Positions 45,889 to 55,246 of a stretch of 64,000 nt of DNA are shown in pieces. The stretch covers positions 186,001 through 250,000 of the forward strand of contig NZ_JACVPS010000002.1 in NCBI RefSeq assembly GCF_018881755.1, written 5' to 3'. The translations under genes and the position numbers were made by a program. How positions within the stretch are numbered: position 1 is the stretch's first letter; every line of letters starts with the position of its first letter. The DNA comes from Polynucleobacter finlandensis (GTDB taxonomy: Bacteria; Pseudomonadota; Gammaproteobacteria; Burkholderiales; Burkholderiaceae). The notes below the pieces were generated by a model, which made no database searches, was not told where the DNA came from, and worked only from the letters and a program-made list of their open reading frames with translations.

Positions 45889-47058
45889 ATGAAAATTCAT
45901 GAGTACCAAGGCAAAGAACTTCTGCGCCAATTTAATGTGCCTGTTCCAAATGGCATTCCTGCGTTTAGTGTTGATGAGGCAATAAAGGCTGCCGAAAAGC
46001 TAGGCGGTCCAATTTGGGTTGTCAAAGCGCAGATTCATGCAGGTGGTCGCGGTAAAGGTGGCGGTGTGAAATTAGCCAAGAGCATGGATGAAGTGAAAAA
46101 ATATGCTTCTGAAATTTTGGGTATGCAGCTCAAGACGCATCAAACAGGACCAGAAGGTCAAAAAGTAAATCGCCTCTTGATTGAAGATGGCGCAGATATC
46201 AAAAAAGAGTATTACTTTAGTATCGTTACGGACCGTGCAACACAGAAGAATGTGATCATGGCTTCTAGCGAAGGTGGAATGGATATCGAAGAAGTTGCTG
46301 AGTCCCATCCAGAAAAAATTATTAAAGTATTTGTTGATCCATTGATTGGTTTAACAGATGCTGATTGCGACATCGTAGCTAAAGGCATAGGCGTTCCAGA
46401 TGCTTCAATCCCGATGGCGCGTGATGTATTTAAAAACTTGTACAAGACCTATTGGGATACCGACGCATCATTGGTCGAGATCAACCCATTGATTCTCGAA
46501 GGTAATGGGAAGATCAAGGCCCTTGACGCTAAATTTAACTTTGATCCCAATGCTTTGTATCGTCATCCAGAGATCGTTGCTTATCGCGATATCGATGAAG
46601 AAGACGCAGCAGAGATTGAAGCTTCGAAATTTGACCTCGCTTACATCTCTTTAGATGGCAACATTGGCTGCTTGGTGAACGGTGCAGGTTTGGCGATGGC
46701 AACTATGGACACGATTAAGTTGTTTGGCGGCGAGCCAGCTAACTTCTTGGATGTAGGTGGTGGCGCTACAGCAGAAAAGGTCACTGAAGCTTTCAAGATC
46801 ATGCTCAAGAACAAAAGTGTAGAAGCAATTTTGGTTAACATCTTCGGCGGCATTATGCGATGTGACGTGATTGCCGATGGCGTGGTTACAGCATGTAAAG
46901 CAGTGAACTTAACTGTGCCTTTGGTTGTGCGCATGAAGGGTACAAACGAAGAACTTGGCAAGAAGATTCTTGCTGACTCTGGTTTGCCAATTATTAGCGC
47001 CGATTCAATGGCTGAAGCTGCTACTAAGGTAGTTGCTGCTGTTGCCAAAAATAAATAA
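45889..47058 (+). CDS. sucC: Succinate--CoA ligase, ADP-forming, beta subunit
   Basis: Beta subunit of succinyl-CoA synthetase of the TCA cycle, which binds the nucleotide. The 389-residue product opens with [12 protein letters not shown]. It has the ATP-grasp segment [16 protein letters not shown] (about residues 46-61) and [13 protein letters not shown] in the C-terminal CoA-ligase domain. sucD follows after 15 bases. A 187-base gap precedes it, in which a TTTATAC at about 45778-45784 could be a -10 element but is not convincing. Confidence 0.98.
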   Translation: MKIHEYQGKELLRQFNVPVPNGIPAFSVDEAIKAAEKLGGPIWVVKAQIHAGGRGKGGGVKLAKSMDEVKKYASEILGMQLKTHQTGPEGQKVNRLLIEDGADIKKEYYFSIVTDRATQKNVIMASSEGGMDIEEVAESHPEKIIKVFVDPLIGLTDADCDIVAKGIGVPDASIPMARDVFKNLYKTYWDTDASLVEINPLILEGNGKIKALDAKFNFDPNALYRHPEIVAYRDIDEEDAAEIEASKFDLAYISLDGNIGCLVNGAGLAMATMDTIKLFGGEPANFLDVGGGATAEKVTEAFKIMLKNKSVEAILVNIFGGIMRCDVIADGVVTACKAVNLTVPLVVRMKGTNEELGKKILADSGLPIISADSMAEAATKVVAAVAKNK

Positions 47059-47073
47059 TCAAGGAATTTCAAT

Positions 47074-47967
47074 ATGTCTATTTTGATTAATAAAAACACC
47101 AAGGTCATTACACAAGGTATTACCGGTAAGACTGGTCAGTTTCATACTGAAAAATGTCAGGAATACGCTAACGGCAAAAATTGTTTTGTTGCTGGTGTAA
47201 ATCCTAAAAAAGCTGGCGAGTCCATTTTTAATATCCCCATTTACGGCACTGTTAAAGAAGCTGCTCAGCAAACTGGTGCAACTACTTCGGTTATTTATGT
47301 TCCACCTCCTGGAGCTGCTGCTGCGATTTGGGAAGCTGTAGAAGCTGATCTTGACTTTGTCATCTGTATTACTGAAGGTATTCCAGTGCGCGATATGTTG
47401 GAAGTGCGCAATAAGATGAAGGCAAAAGAAGCTGCTGGCGGTAAAAAGACTTTATTACTTGGCCCTAACTGCCCAGGCATCATTACTCCAGACGAAATCA
47501 AGATCGGCATCATGCCAGGGCATATTCATAAGAAAGGCCGTATCGGCGTTGTTAGTCGTTCTGGTACTTTGACTTATGAAGCAGTTGGCCAGTTGACGGC
47601 AATCGGCTTGGGTCAATCAACTGCTGTTGGTATTGGCGGCGACCCAATTAATGGTTTAAAGCACATCGACATCATGAGAATGTTTAATGATGATCCTGAA
47701 ACGGATGCAGTCATCATGATCGGTGAGATCGGCGGACCAGATGAAGCTGAAGCAGCGCGTTGGTGTAAAGACAATATGAAAAAGCCTGTAGTTGGCTTTA
47801 TTGCTGGCGTTACAGCGCCTCCTGGAAAAAGAATGGGCCATGCAGGCGCTTTGATTTCTGGTGGTGCTGATACTGCTGATGCCAAGCTTGCTGTGATGGA
47901 AGAGTGTGGCTTCACTGTCACCAGAAACCCATCGGAAATGGCTGCTTTGTTGAAAGCAATGCTGTAA
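47074..47967 (+). CDS. sucD: Succinate--CoA ligase, alpha subunit
   Basis: Alpha subunit with the CoA-binding Rossmann fold and the phosphohistidine. [10 protein letters not shown] near the N-terminus binds CoA. The active-site histidine is in [14 protein letters not shown] (about residue 245). The 297-residue length is normal. It is the second gene of sucCD, with AAGGAA as its ribosome site, and is closed by the intrinsic terminator at 47974. Confidence 0.98.
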   Translation: MSILINKNTKVITQGITGKTGQFHTEKCQEYANGKNCFVAGVNPKKAGESIFNIPIYGTVKEAAQQTGATTSVIYVPPPGAAAAIWEAVEADLDFVICITEGIPVRDMLEVRNKMKAKEAAGGKKTLLLGPNCPGIITPDEIKIGIMPGHIHKKGRIGVVSRSGTLTYEAVGQLTAIGLGQSTAVGIGGDPINGLKHIDIMRMFNDDPETDAVIMIGEIGGPDEAEAARWCKDNMKKPVVGFIAGVTAPPGKRMGHAGALISGGADTADAKLAVMEECGFTVTRNPSEMAALLKAML

Positions 47968-47973
47968 TAAAAC

Positions 47974-48001
47974 AAGGGCGCCGATCATTTGGTGCCCTTT
48001 T
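47974..48001 (+). terminator. Terminator of sucCD
   Basis: A 9-bp stem (47974-47982 with 47991-47999) with an 8-base loop and a trailing T run, 7 bases after the sucD stop. Confidence 0.85.
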
Positions 48002-48042
48002 GTATTACCCTGTAGTTAAAACATAAAAAAGTAGGAGACGAT

Positions 48043-48750
48043 ATGGATTTATCAATATTTTCTGGACCGGCATTCTGGGGGGCATTGCTTTCAATTATTG
48101 TTGCCAATATTTTGTTGTCAGGCGATAACGCAGTTGTCATTGCTATGGCTTCGCGCAACTTGCCGGCATCTCAACAAAAGAAAGCAATATTCTGGGGTAG
48201 TGCTGCCGCTATTATCTTGCGCGTGATACTAACTGTCACTGCGGTTCAGTTATTAACTCTGCCGTATTTGAAGATTATTGGTGCCATTCTCTTGGTATAT
48301 ATCGGCGTTCAGTTGCTGGCTGATAGTGGGGATGAAGCTGAGATGCATGGCCACTCCAATATTTGGGGGGCTATCCGTACAATCTTGATTGCTGATTTAG
48401 TCATGAGTTTGGATAACGTGATTGCTGTGGCTGCCGCCGCACAAAAGGGCCCAGAAGAAACACGTTTAATTCTGTTGATTGTTGGTCTCGGCTTATCTAT
48501 TCCTTTAATTATTTTTGGTAGCACATTGCTACTTAAGGTGATGGATCGCTTTCCGATCATTATTACTTTGGGCGCTGGGCTGCTCGGTTTATTGGCTGGT
48601 GGCATGCTTGTTGAGGATCCTGCAATCAAAGATTCCATGCAAGCGGCAATGGAAGATGCACATATGATCTTTGAGGGTATTGGCGTTGCTATTGTTCTCT
48701 TGCTGGGAACCTATCTTAAGAAAAAGAATGCCAAAAAAGAGGCTGCATAA
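48043..48750 (+). CDS. TerC/YjbE-family integral membrane protein
   Basis: A 235-residue membrane protein with about seven helices. The duplicated acidic helix motifs are ILLSGDNAVVIAMA (about residue 23) and DLVMSLDNVIAVAAA (about residue 116), which mark TerC-like proteins. Relatives transport metal ions, mainly manganese, or carry tellurium resistance. YjbE is the nearest match I recall. The gene has its own terminator. The leader is only 42 bases after the preceding terminator, too short for a yybP-ykoY riboswitch. Confidence 0.85.
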   Translation: MDLSIFSGPAFWGALLSIIVANILLSGDNAVVIAMASRNLPASQQKKAIFWGSAAAIILRVILTVTAVQLLTLPYLKIIGAILLVYIGVQLLADSGDEAEMHGHSNIWGAIRTILIADLVMSLDNVIAVAAAAQKGPEETRLILLIVGLGLSIPLIIFGSTLLLKVMDRFPIIITLGAGLLGLLAGGMLVEDPAIKDSMQAAMEDAHMIFEGIGVAIVLLLGTYLKKKNAKKEAA

Positions 48751-48777
48751 AGCCAGCTTCTACATCCAATTGAATCA

Positions 48778-48806
48778 GAAAAGCCGGCCTCTAAAGCCGG
48801 CTTTTC
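48778..48806 (+). terminator. Terminator after the TerC-family gene
   Basis: A perfect 11-bp stem (48778-48788 with 48796-48806) with a 7-base loop. The stem ends in AAAA/TTTT. Confidence 0.88.
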
Positions 48807-48877
48807 TTATGCCTAACACTCTAGATTAATGAAGGTATAGACTGGAGTATGAGGATTTAACCCCTCAGGAGCTAGGA

Positions 48878-49405
48878 ATGGAAATAATGCAAATCAATCC
48901 GAAACAAGACCAAGATCAGCTGGCAAAGCAAGATGCTGGCTTTACCTTAATTGAAGTGATGGTGGTAGTTGCCATCATTGGAATTTTGGTGGCTGTTGCC
49001 GTTCCACAATATCAAGATTACATCGCACGCAGTCGTGTGGTTGAGGGCATGAATTTATCCTCCAGTGCAAAGCTAGCCGTAACGGAAGCTTTTGCGAGTC
49101 GTGGCACCGTTCCTATGGATGAGGCAACCAGTGGTTCGTTTACCTTCGCACCTACTCGTAGCGTGAAATTAATTGAAGTAACTCCATCAGGCGTTATAGC
49201 AATTGATTATCAAATTAGCGTAGCGCCAGAAGGTAAAAACACATTACATCTTGTGCCAACAAATGAGCCTGATGCTAATGTGCCTAAGCCACTTGATCTA
49301 TCTAAACCAGAGGGCTCAACCTGGGCTGGTGGTTGGTCATGCAGATCTACCGAAACCAATCTCTTATCTCAGCTACTGCCGTCCGAGTGCAGGATTAGTA
49401 AGTAA
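48878..49405 (+). CDS. Type IV pilin-like protein with a long leader
   Basis: A 175-residue pilin. After a leader of 21 residues the pre-pilin peptidase site is G|FTLIE, with Phe at +1 and Glu at +5. A hydrophobic helix ([20 protein letters not shown]) follows. Two cysteines near the C-terminus (in WSCRST and SECRIS) would form the D-loop disulfide of type IVa pilins. The leader is longer than the usual 6-8 residues. AGGAG at 48867-48871 supports the ATG at 48878, and the second ATG at 48887 still gives an 18-residue leader. No assembly genes are adjacent. Confidence 0.85.
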   Translation: MEIMQINPKQDQDQLAKQDAGFTLIEVMVVVAIIGILVAVAVPQYQDYIARSRVVEGMNLSSSAKLAVTEAFASRGTVPMDEATSGSFTFAPTRSVKLIEVTPSGVIAIDYQISVAPEGKNTLHLVPTNEPDANVPKPLDLSKPEGSTWAGGWSCRSTETNLLSQLLPSECRISK

Positions 49406-49431
49406 GCAAAAACAAGGAATAAGAAAAGCAC

Positions 49432-49455
49432 AAAGCCACCCAAGGGTGGCTTTTT
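49432..49455 (+). terminator. Terminator of the pilin gene
   Basis: A hairpin with AAGCCACC and GGTGGCTT arms, a 4-base loop and a T run, 27 bases after the pilin stop. Confidence 0.85.
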
Positions 49456-49478
49456 AATGGAGCAGACACAAGCCTAGT

Positions 49479-49955
49479 TCATCCAGACTTCCATTCTCCG
49501 GACTTCCCACCACTTTTTTCTAAGAGTTTTATTTCTCCCATCACCATTCCTCGATCAACGGCTTTCGCCATGTCATAAATTGTGAGGAGGGCGACCTGGA
49601 CTGCGGTGAGCGCTTCCATTTCCACGCCGGTAGGGCCAGTTGTTTCTGCTCTCACTTGGCAAGCGATGCTACTTTCCGCTTTGTTGAGTTGGAACTCTAG
49701 GCTAACGTGGGTGAGGGCTAGTGGATGGCACAGTGGAATAAGGTCTGAAGTCCTTTTTGCCGCCTGAATGGCAGCAATACGGGCAATACCGAGAACATCG
49801 CCCTTTTTATGAGTTCCAGCATCAACCATATTGAAGGTTTCTGGGAGCATCGTAATCCTGCCTGTAGCAATAGCAATGCGATGGGTATTGGGTTTATCGC
49901 CAACATTTACCATATGGGCTTGGCCGCTAGAATCAAAATGAGTTAGTTTGTTCAT
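49479..49955 (-). CDS. moaC: Cyclic pyranopterin monophosphate synthase
   Basis: MoaC converts the GTP-derived 3',8-cyclo intermediate to cyclic pyranopterin monophosphate, an early step of molybdenum cofactor synthesis. The 158-residue product shows the family landmarks LIPLCHPL and [12 protein letters not shown]. The length is normal. It is divergent from the BepA-like gene with only 23 bases between starts. No other moa gene is adjacent. Confidence 0.95.
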   Translation of the reverse strand: MNKLTHFDSSGQAHMVNVGDKPNTHRIAIATGRITMLPETFNMVDAGTHKKGDVLGIARIAAIQAAKRTSDLIPLCHPLALTHVSLEFQLNKAESSIACQVRAETTGPTGVEMEALTAVQVALLTIYDMAKAVDRGMVMGEIKLLEKSGGKSGEWKSG

Positions 49956-49978
49956 GGGATAAGTTTTACCATATAGGG

Positions 49979-51709
49979 ATGGAAGTCATAAAGACATCAG
50001 ATTTGCCGGTATCTCGGCCTTCAGTATTTAAGCGTATTTTGGCGTATCAGCTGATTCTAGCGCTAGCTTGGTCTGGAATTGGCACTACTTTTGCTGCTTC
50101 AGCTACGCCGGTAGTGGCTGGAGATGTTTCTGTCCAAGGCGATTCAGCTGCTCAGCAAAATATTGGTAGAGCAATGCAGTCCCCAGAGGCGCGTTCTTCA
50201 AATTTGCCAAATCGCAATACCCTCCAGAGTCAGCCAACGATTGTATTGCCGGATATGGGCGACCCAGGTGGCGATTCTTTAAGTCGAGTAGATGAGCGCA
50301 AATATGGCGAAATGATCATGCGCCAGATTCGGCCGGATGCAGATTATTCCAATGACTTGCCTATTTATGACTTTTTAAACCAGATGGAGCGCCGTTTATT
50401 GCAAGCGGCCAAGAAGGCACAGTTGGGTGGTGCAAATGAGCAAGGTAGTGGCGCTTATAACTTTGAAGTGTTTGCTGTTAAAGACAGCAGTATTAATGCG
50501 TTTGCTTTACCTGGTGGGTTTATTGGCTTTCATACAGGTTTGATTGTGAATGCAGAGTCAGACTCTGAAGTGGCATCTGTAATGGGCCATGAAACGGGCC
50601 ACGTTCTGCAACGCCATTTGGCTCGCCAAATGGATAAGCAAGGGATGAACACCATGATTGCGCTTGCAGGAGTGCTTCTCGGTGCATTGGCTGCCTCTCG
50701 AAATCCTAGTGCTGCCGCTGGTTTAATGCAGGGAGGTCAAGCATTAGCAATTAGCAACCAATTGTCCTACTCACGAGATGCTGAGCGAGAAGCGGATCGC
50801 GTCGGCTTTCAGATTCTAGATACCAGCGGTTATGACGTTAATGGCGCACCTAGCTTCTTCCAGCGCTTACAAAAAGCCACCGGCATTATGGATCACGGCG
50901 TTCCAGCCTATGTGCGCACTCACCCTTTAACAACAGACCGGATTGCGGACATGCAAGACCGGGCGCGCACTGTGGCGCCAAGAACCGTGCCAACAGCCGT
51001 TGAATTTTATTTTATTAAAGCGCGTGCCCGCATGGAACAGTCAGGCACAACCAGTGGGATGTATGACCTGAAAAATCAATTTGAAAGTTTGAGCAAGCAA
51101 ACTGAACCTGGAAAGCAGATGGAAGGTTTTTATGGCCTAGCTTTGATTGCGCAGCGCCAAGGTAAGATCGATCAAGCTGAAGTCTATTTGCAGCAGGCTC
51201 GAAACATCGCACATGCATCGAGCGCGCCAGGATCCCCAATTCAGAGACAGAGCTTGTCTTTAGATATCACCTCTTCTGAGTTAGCTTTGGCGAAAGGTAA
51301 AAATGAAGAGGCACTGCAAATTGCACAAGCCACTTTGAAGGCTTATCCACTGTCCTATGCGGCGGGAGCTGCGATGGTCAATGCCTATCTTAAATTGGGT
51401 CGTACCAATGATGCGATTGCTTGGCTAAAGGCCCGTACCAGATCTCAAGCTAATGAAGTGGTTTGGTGGGGCATGTTATCGAATGCCTACGATCAAGCCA
51501 AGAATGTGCCAATGCGCCATTACGCCCTGGGTGAGAAATATGCGCTTGAAGGTGCGTGGCCTGCTGCAATCGAACAACTTAAAATTGCTAGGTCTTCTGG
51601 TGGTTCTGATTTTTATCAGAACTCCACCATTGATGCACGCTTAAGAGAGATGCAAAGACAGTATCAAGAAGAGCTTAGGGAGCAGGCGAAAAAAAGCCCA
51701 ATGGGCTAG
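49979..51709 (+). CDS. bepA: BepA-like M48 metalloprotease with TPR domain
   Basis: Periplasmic beta-barrel assembly-enhancing protease type, which degrades or helps fold outer-membrane proteins such as LptD. The 576-residue product has a signal peptide (hydrophobic to about residue 40), a long linker, and an M48 domain with HETGH at residues 204-208 and a downstream READRVG glutamate. TPR-like helices follow from about residue 370. Substrates here are inferred. The shared window with lptD and surA is suggestive only. Confidence 0.88.
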   Translation: MEVIKTSDLPVSRPSVFKRILAYQLILALAWSGIGTTFAASATPVVAGDVSVQGDSAAQQNIGRAMQSPEARSSNLPNRNTLQSQPTIVLPDMGDPGGDSLSRVDERKYGEMIMRQIRPDADYSNDLPIYDFLNQMERRLLQAAKKAQLGGANEQGSGAYNFEVFAVKDSSINAFALPGGFIGFHTGLIVNAESDSEVASVMGHETGHVLQRHLARQMDKQGMNTMIALAGVLLGALAASRNPSAAAGLMQGGQALAISNQLSYSRDAEREADRVGFQILDTSGYDVNGAPSFFQRLQKATGIMDHGVPAYVRTHPLTTDRIADMQDRARTVAPRTVPTAVEFYFIKARARMEQSGTTSGMYDLKNQFESLSKQTEPGKQMEGFYGLALIAQRQGKIDQAEVYLQQARNIAHASSAPGSPIQRQSLSLDITSSELALAKGKNEEALQIAQATLKAYPLSYAAGAAMVNAYLKLGRTNDAIAWLKARTRSQANEVVWWGMLSNAYDQAKNVPMRHYALGEKYALEGAWPAAIEQLKIARSSGGSDFYQNSTIDARLREMQRQYQEELREQAKKSPMG

Positions 51710-51712
51710 ACC

Positions 51713-52339
51713 CTATTCCTTTGGTTTTTTAACAAAGCCAAAGCATTCACTCAGTTCATCGGAGTGAATGGGATCTAGAGGAAGCGTCTCTCCATGCCAA
51801 CTCCAGGAACCTCCAAAGCTGCAGGCTTCCTCGCGTAGTTTGGCTAGATCTGCAAACAAATCTAAGTCGTGATCATGTAAGAGCGCAATGCTTGGACATT
51901 CTATTTGGATAAAGTCATTTGAGGTATTTTCTGCATTAGCACTTTCGTCAACAGTGTTCTTTACTAGCCCGGTGATGTAAATATTTCCAGACTCATCGCT
52001 TAATGCACCCTGTGGTTTAAAGGAAGATTGACACTGAGTCAGAAGATTTGGTTCTGCATCTGTTGGAATGATGCGCACAATCCATGGTGTCGCATCTAGA
52101 GTAATGAAGACGCGCTGTGGTCCATTCTGAAAAAAATATCTTCCCTTTGTATCGCAGGCGTAGTTGCGTGCGATGAACTCGTTCAAGGCTGTATGCTGAA
52201 TAGCGTTTCCAGGTAAGTTGTTTGCTTGTGCGAACTCATCACGCATGCGCCACTGACCGCGACGATCTAAGGCAAGCCAACCAAAGCAATGTGGCACATT
52301 GGGCCACTTGATGAGCGAGCGAAGAACTTGCTCATCCAT
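51713..52339 (-). CDS. Uncharacterised protein, about 208 residues
   Basis: I do not recognise this protein. It is soluble, with no signal peptide or membrane helix, and contains paired acidic stretches and the aromatic motifs YFFQNGPQRVFITLDATPW (around residue 70) and GSWSWHGETLPL (near the C-terminus). The Gln-Arg-Val-(Phe/Tyr) strand arrangement suggests a beta-rich domain. It starts 7 bases downstream of the NTF2-like gene and is probably co-transcribed with it and waaF. The stop is 3 bases from the convergent BepA-like stop. Confidence 0.55.
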   Translation of the reverse strand: MDEQVLRSLIKWPNVPHCFGWLALDRRGQWRMRDEFAQANNLPGNAIQHTALNEFIARNYACDTKGRYFFQNGPQRVFITLDATPWIVRIIPTDAEPNLLTQCQSSFKPQGALSDESGNIYITGLVKNTVDESANAENTSNDFIQIECPSIALLHDHDLDLFADLAKLREEACSFGGSWSWHGETLPLDPIHSDELSECFGFVKKPKE

Positions 52340-52346
52340 TATTTAT

Positions 52347-52781
52347 TTAGTGCAGTCCGTGAGGTGTGGAGGGTGCATCAAAGGTTTCATCGGTTGAATG
52401 GCTGGCATGTAGGTGAGCAATGCGCCAACCTTGACTATCTTGAAGCAATACGAGGGTGATATTCAAGAAGAAGGCAGTTTCTATTTGATCCGGTCCCAGG
52501 TGAACCGCCTCTGTAGTGTCATAGATTGCTGCGCCTAAGATGGTGTGGCTAATGCAAGCAATAGGTTCCAGAAACAGAGCTTGCTTTGCAAGTAAACGTT
52601 CTAAGCCTTTGCGGATTTCAGCATGACCACTAAGTCTATGGCCTTCAGGCAATACGCAAGTGATGGAGTCATCATCTAGCCAAATATCTAGCGCACCCTT
52701 AACGTCGCGGAGCCGCAAAGCATCTCTCCAAGCATCTACTACTTCATCAGCATTGTGAAAGAGTCTTGCAAGTTTTGACAT
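52347..52781 (-). CDS. NTF2-like (SnoaL/ketosteroid-isomerase-fold) protein
   Basis: A 144-residue single-domain protein of the NTF2-like superfamily. An N-terminal helix (VVDAWRDALRLRDVKGALDIWLDD) leads into a beta sheet with the SGHAEIRKGLERLL helix and a late IAHLHASHS strand, typical of SnoaL-like or YybH-type proteins. The ligand or partner is unknown. It lies between waaF and the uncharacterised gene, which suggests but does not prove a shared operon. Confidence 0.7.
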   Translation of the reverse strand: MSKLARLFHNADEVVDAWRDALRLRDVKGALDIWLDDDSITCVLPEGHRLSGHAEIRKGLERLLAKQALFLEPIACISHTILGAAIYDTTEAVHLGPDQIETAFFLNITLVLLQDSQGWRIAHLHASHSTDETFDAPSTPHGLH

Positions 52782-52809
52782 GGCTTACTTTCTGGGGAAA
52801 AGTTAGTAA

Positions 52810-53853
52810 TTAATATAGCGTCTTGATAGTACTAAATACTTGTTCTGGTGTGATGTCTTTTAAGCACTTTAAGTGGCCTAGTGGGCATACTCTTTTATGA
52901 CAGGGACTACACGGTAGATTAAGCCAGAGCACTTTTGCTTGATCGGAGAGTGGCGGCGTGTGATGTGGGTCGCTGGATCCAAAGATGGCTACCTGAGGAG
53001 TTCTTAGCGCTGCAGCAATATGCATTAGACCAGAATCATTGCTAACCACGGCCTGGCTCATGTTGATCAAGGCAATAGCCTCATCTAAAGAAGTGTTGCC
53101 GCACCAGTTATGAATATTCGACAAGTTAGGTGCGTGCAGTTGAATATTTTCAGCCAAGGCGTGATCACTTTTACTGCCTAGCAAAATGATGTGGCTATCT
53201 GGGTTATTTTCAGAAAGTTCTTGTGCAAGCTTTGCAAAATGCTCGGTAGGCCAGCGTTTCGTAATGCCATACTCCGCACCGGGGCAAAACACGTAGACTG
53301 CCTGCGGGTTGATATTGACGTTCCGAAGTTTTTTTGTAACGGATTGTTTTGCTTGTTCTAAAACATTGAGCGTGGGTATATTGGAGTTATTCCGCACTTT
53401 TTCTGGTGTGGACTCTTCATCTAGAAGACTTGCTAATGCTAAGTAGTGCTCCACCATTGGTGGGCGATTTACTTTGCTTGGGTTAGGCAGTGAGAAGTTA
53501 ATCAAACCAAAGCGCAGTTCGCCACGATACCCAATGCGAAATGGAATATTGGCTAGCCAAGGTATGAGGGCTGATTTCAGGCTATTAGGCAATATAAAAC
53601 AGATGGTGTATTGATTAGCTTGCAGTTGCTTGGCTAGTTGCTGACGTAGATTCCACTGCAGTTGTTTGTGCTCTAACTTGGCTTCAATAACTTCATTGAC
53701 TTCTGAACAGGCTCGATAGATTGGAGCAACCCAACTGCTTGCCAGAACATCAATCTGTGAATCAGGGTATGAGGCTTTCAGCTCTGCTAGTAGCGGCTGA
53801 GACATAACGGCATCCCCAATCCAGTTGGGGGCGATGATCAGAATACGGCGCAT
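52810..53853 (-). CDS. waaF: ADP-heptose:LPS heptosyltransferase II
   Basis: GT9-family glycosyltransferase that adds the second heptose of the LPS inner core. The 347-residue product starts with MRRILIIAPNWIGDAVMSQP, the WaaF N-terminus. It has FCPGAEYGITKRWP in the middle and the nucleotide-sugar-binding NDSGLMHIAAALRTPQVAIFG motif near residue 275. With gmhB it supports a heptose-containing LPS. A perfect hairpin lies just upstream of its start. Confidence 0.93.
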   Translation of the reverse strand: MRRILIIAPNWIGDAVMSQPLLAELKASYPDSQIDVLASSWVAPIYRACSEVNEVIEAKLEHKQLQWNLRQQLAKQLQANQYTICFILPNSLKSALIPWLANIPFRIGYRGELRFGLINFSLPNPSKVNRPPMVEHYLALASLLDEESTPEKVRNNSNIPTLNVLEQAKQSVTKKLRNVNINPQAVYVFCPGAEYGITKRWPTEHFAKLAQELSENNPDSHIILLGSKSDHALAENIQLHAPNLSNIHNWCGNTSLDEAIALINMSQAVVSNDSGLMHIAAALRTPQVAIFGSSDPHHTPPLSDQAKVLWLNLPCSPCHKRVCPLGHLKCLKDITPEQVFSTIKTLY

Positions 53854-53869
53854 GTAATGTATCCCGATG

Positions 53870-53897
53870 CAGCACCCCAGATTGCTGAGGGGTGCTG
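53870..53897. repeat. Perfect inverted repeat between the zinc-finger gene and waaF
   Basis: CAGCACCCC (53870-53878) and GGGGTGCTG (53889-53897) form a 9-bp stem with a 10-base loop in the 51-base gap between the zinc-finger gene and waaF. No T run follows on the minus strand, so it may be an mRNA-processing or attenuating hairpin rather than a full terminator. Confidence 0.6.
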
Positions 53898-53904
53898 ATG
53901 AGCT

Positions 53905-54093
53905 TTAGTGCCCGTGTGGCGCAGTGCCAGGGATGAGTTTGTAATCAGCGCCACAATACGGGCACTTCGCTTCACCTGTTTTAGTAATATCTAGAAAGAC
54001 GCGTGGATGCGAGTTCCAGCCGGGAGTGTTATTGGTTGGGCAATGCAATGGCAAATCTTTACCATCCACCATTACAACTTGAGCTTGAGTCAT
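53905..54093 (-). CDS. Small CHCC zinc-finger protein (NDUFS6-like)
   Basis: A 62-residue protein of the zinc-finger domain family similar to the complex I subunit NDUFS6. The putative zinc ligands are Cys18 in LHCP, the histidine in NSHPRVF, and the pair CPYCG near residue 44. It is followed by a His-Gly-His C-terminus. It lies between ilvE and waaF on the same strand. Function in bacteria is not established. Confidence 0.8.
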   Translation of the reverse strand: MTQAQVVMVDGKDLPLHCPTNNTPGWNSHPRVFLDITKTGEAKCPYCGADYKLIPGTAPHGH

Positions 54094-54119
54094 ATTCCGG
54101 TTCCTAATTACTGTAGTGA

Positions 54120-55043
54120 TTACTTAACGTAGGTGAGCCAAGACTTGTATTGATCGCTTCTACCGTAGACAGCATCAAAATACGTTGCTTGAATCTGGGT
54201 GGTGATTGGGCCACGTGTGCCATCACCAATAATGCGGTCGTCCAGTTCGCGAATAGGCGTTACTTCAGCAGCAGTGCCGGTGAAGAAAGCTTCGTCAGCT
54301 GAATACACTTCATCTCGAGTAATGCGCTTCTCACGAACTTCATAGCCGAGATCTTTGGCGATCTGAATAATCGAGTCACGCGTAATGCCGTCTAGGCAAG
54401 AAGCTAGGTCAGGCGTGTAGACGATGCCATTGCGAACCATGAACATATTTTCGCCGGAGCCTTCAGAAACATAACCCTCTGTATCTAGAAGCAAGGCTTC
54501 GTCATATCCATTGGCGGTCACTTCTTGGTTGGCCAAAATGGAGTTGATGTAATAGCCGGATGCTTTGGCGCGCACTAGTGAGGAGTTCACAAAGTGACGG
54601 GTAAAGGATGAGGTTTTTACGCGAATCCCTTTATTGAGGCCATCTTCACCTAAGTAGGCACCCCATTCCCAAGCAGCAATGGCTATATGGATAGTGTTGC
54701 CTTTAGGCGAAATTCCCAGTTTTTGAGAGCCAATAAAGATGATGGGGCGGATATAGCAAGCTTCGAGCTTATTGCTATTTACTACCTCAATAATGGCGTT
54801 GGAGATCTGCTCTGGGGTGTATTCCATCGCCATTTGAAAGATCTTAGTGCCATTAAATAAGCGCTTAACGTGCTCTGGGAGGCGGAAAATCGCTGTGCCT
54901 TGAGGGGTTTTATAGGCGCGAATACCTTCAAAAACGCCCATTCCGTAATGGAGACTGTGGGTTAGCACATGAATATTAGCCTCACGCCAGGGAACTAACT
55001 TCCCATCGGACCAAATGAAGCCATCGCGGTCGGACATCGACAT
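54120..55043 (-). CDS. ilvE: Branched-chain-amino-acid aminotransferase
   Basis: PLP-dependent fold-type IV aminotransferase for the last step of Ile, Leu and Val synthesis. The 307-residue product has HSLHYGMGVFEGIRAY at the N-terminus, the PLP-lysine segment (KASGYYINSILANQE) and GSGENMFMV and FFTGTAAEVTPI further on. An AGGTAGAG precedes the ATG at 55043. A second ATG at 55037 is possible. It heads the reverse group ilvE, zinc finger, waaF. The leader upstream contains small hairpins and a tandem repeat. Confidence 0.95.
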   Translation of the reverse strand: MSMSDRDGFIWSDGKLVPWREANIHVLTHSLHYGMGVFEGIRAYKTPQGTAIFRLPEHVKRLFNGTKIFQMAMEYTPEQISNAIIEVVNSNKLEACYIRPIIFIGSQKLGISPKGNTIHIAIAAWEWGAYLGEDGLNKGIRVKTSSFTRHFVNSSLVRAKASGYYINSILANQEVTANGYDEALLLDTEGYVSEGSGENMFMVRNGIVYTPDLASCLDGITRDSIIQIAKDLGYEVREKRITRDEVYSADEAFFTGTAAEVTPIRELDDRIIGDGTRGPITTQIQATYFDAVYGRSDQYKSWLTYVK

Positions 55044-55065
55044 TTTCTCTACCTTTTGTGTCTGA

Positions 55066-55109
55066 TAAATCGGGTTAATCGGGGCGACCCCACAGCTAGC
55101 CCTTTGGCT
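55066..55109 (-). promoter_or_regulatory. Structured leader of ilvE with tandem repeat and two hairpins
   Basis: In the 203-base gap between ilvE and pgk, a tandem 9-base repeat (TAAATCGGG and TTAATCGGG, 55066-55083) overlaps a GGGG-CGA-CCCC hairpin (55081-55091). A second hairpin, AGCC-CTTT-GGCT, lies at 55098-55109. The elements are small. They are in the untranslated leader of ilvE if its promoter lies near 55135-55140 (TACAAT on the minus strand). No known riboswitch is recognised. Confidence 0.3.
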
Positions 55110-55246
55110 GAGACTGAGATGCGTCCAAGTCTTTATTGTAGAGCAGGGAGCGCCTAAGTTATTTGCTTCCTTTGGGGCTTTCGGGGCTAGACGATTTAGA
55201 ATGGAGGATTCCCAATAAATCGCCTTATTTCACTGAATATCCCCCT

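Noticed and set aside
48002..48042. yybP-ykoY manganese riboswitch before the TerC-family gene
   Set aside because: Only about 41 bases lie between the sucCD terminator and the start codon, and the motif is not present.
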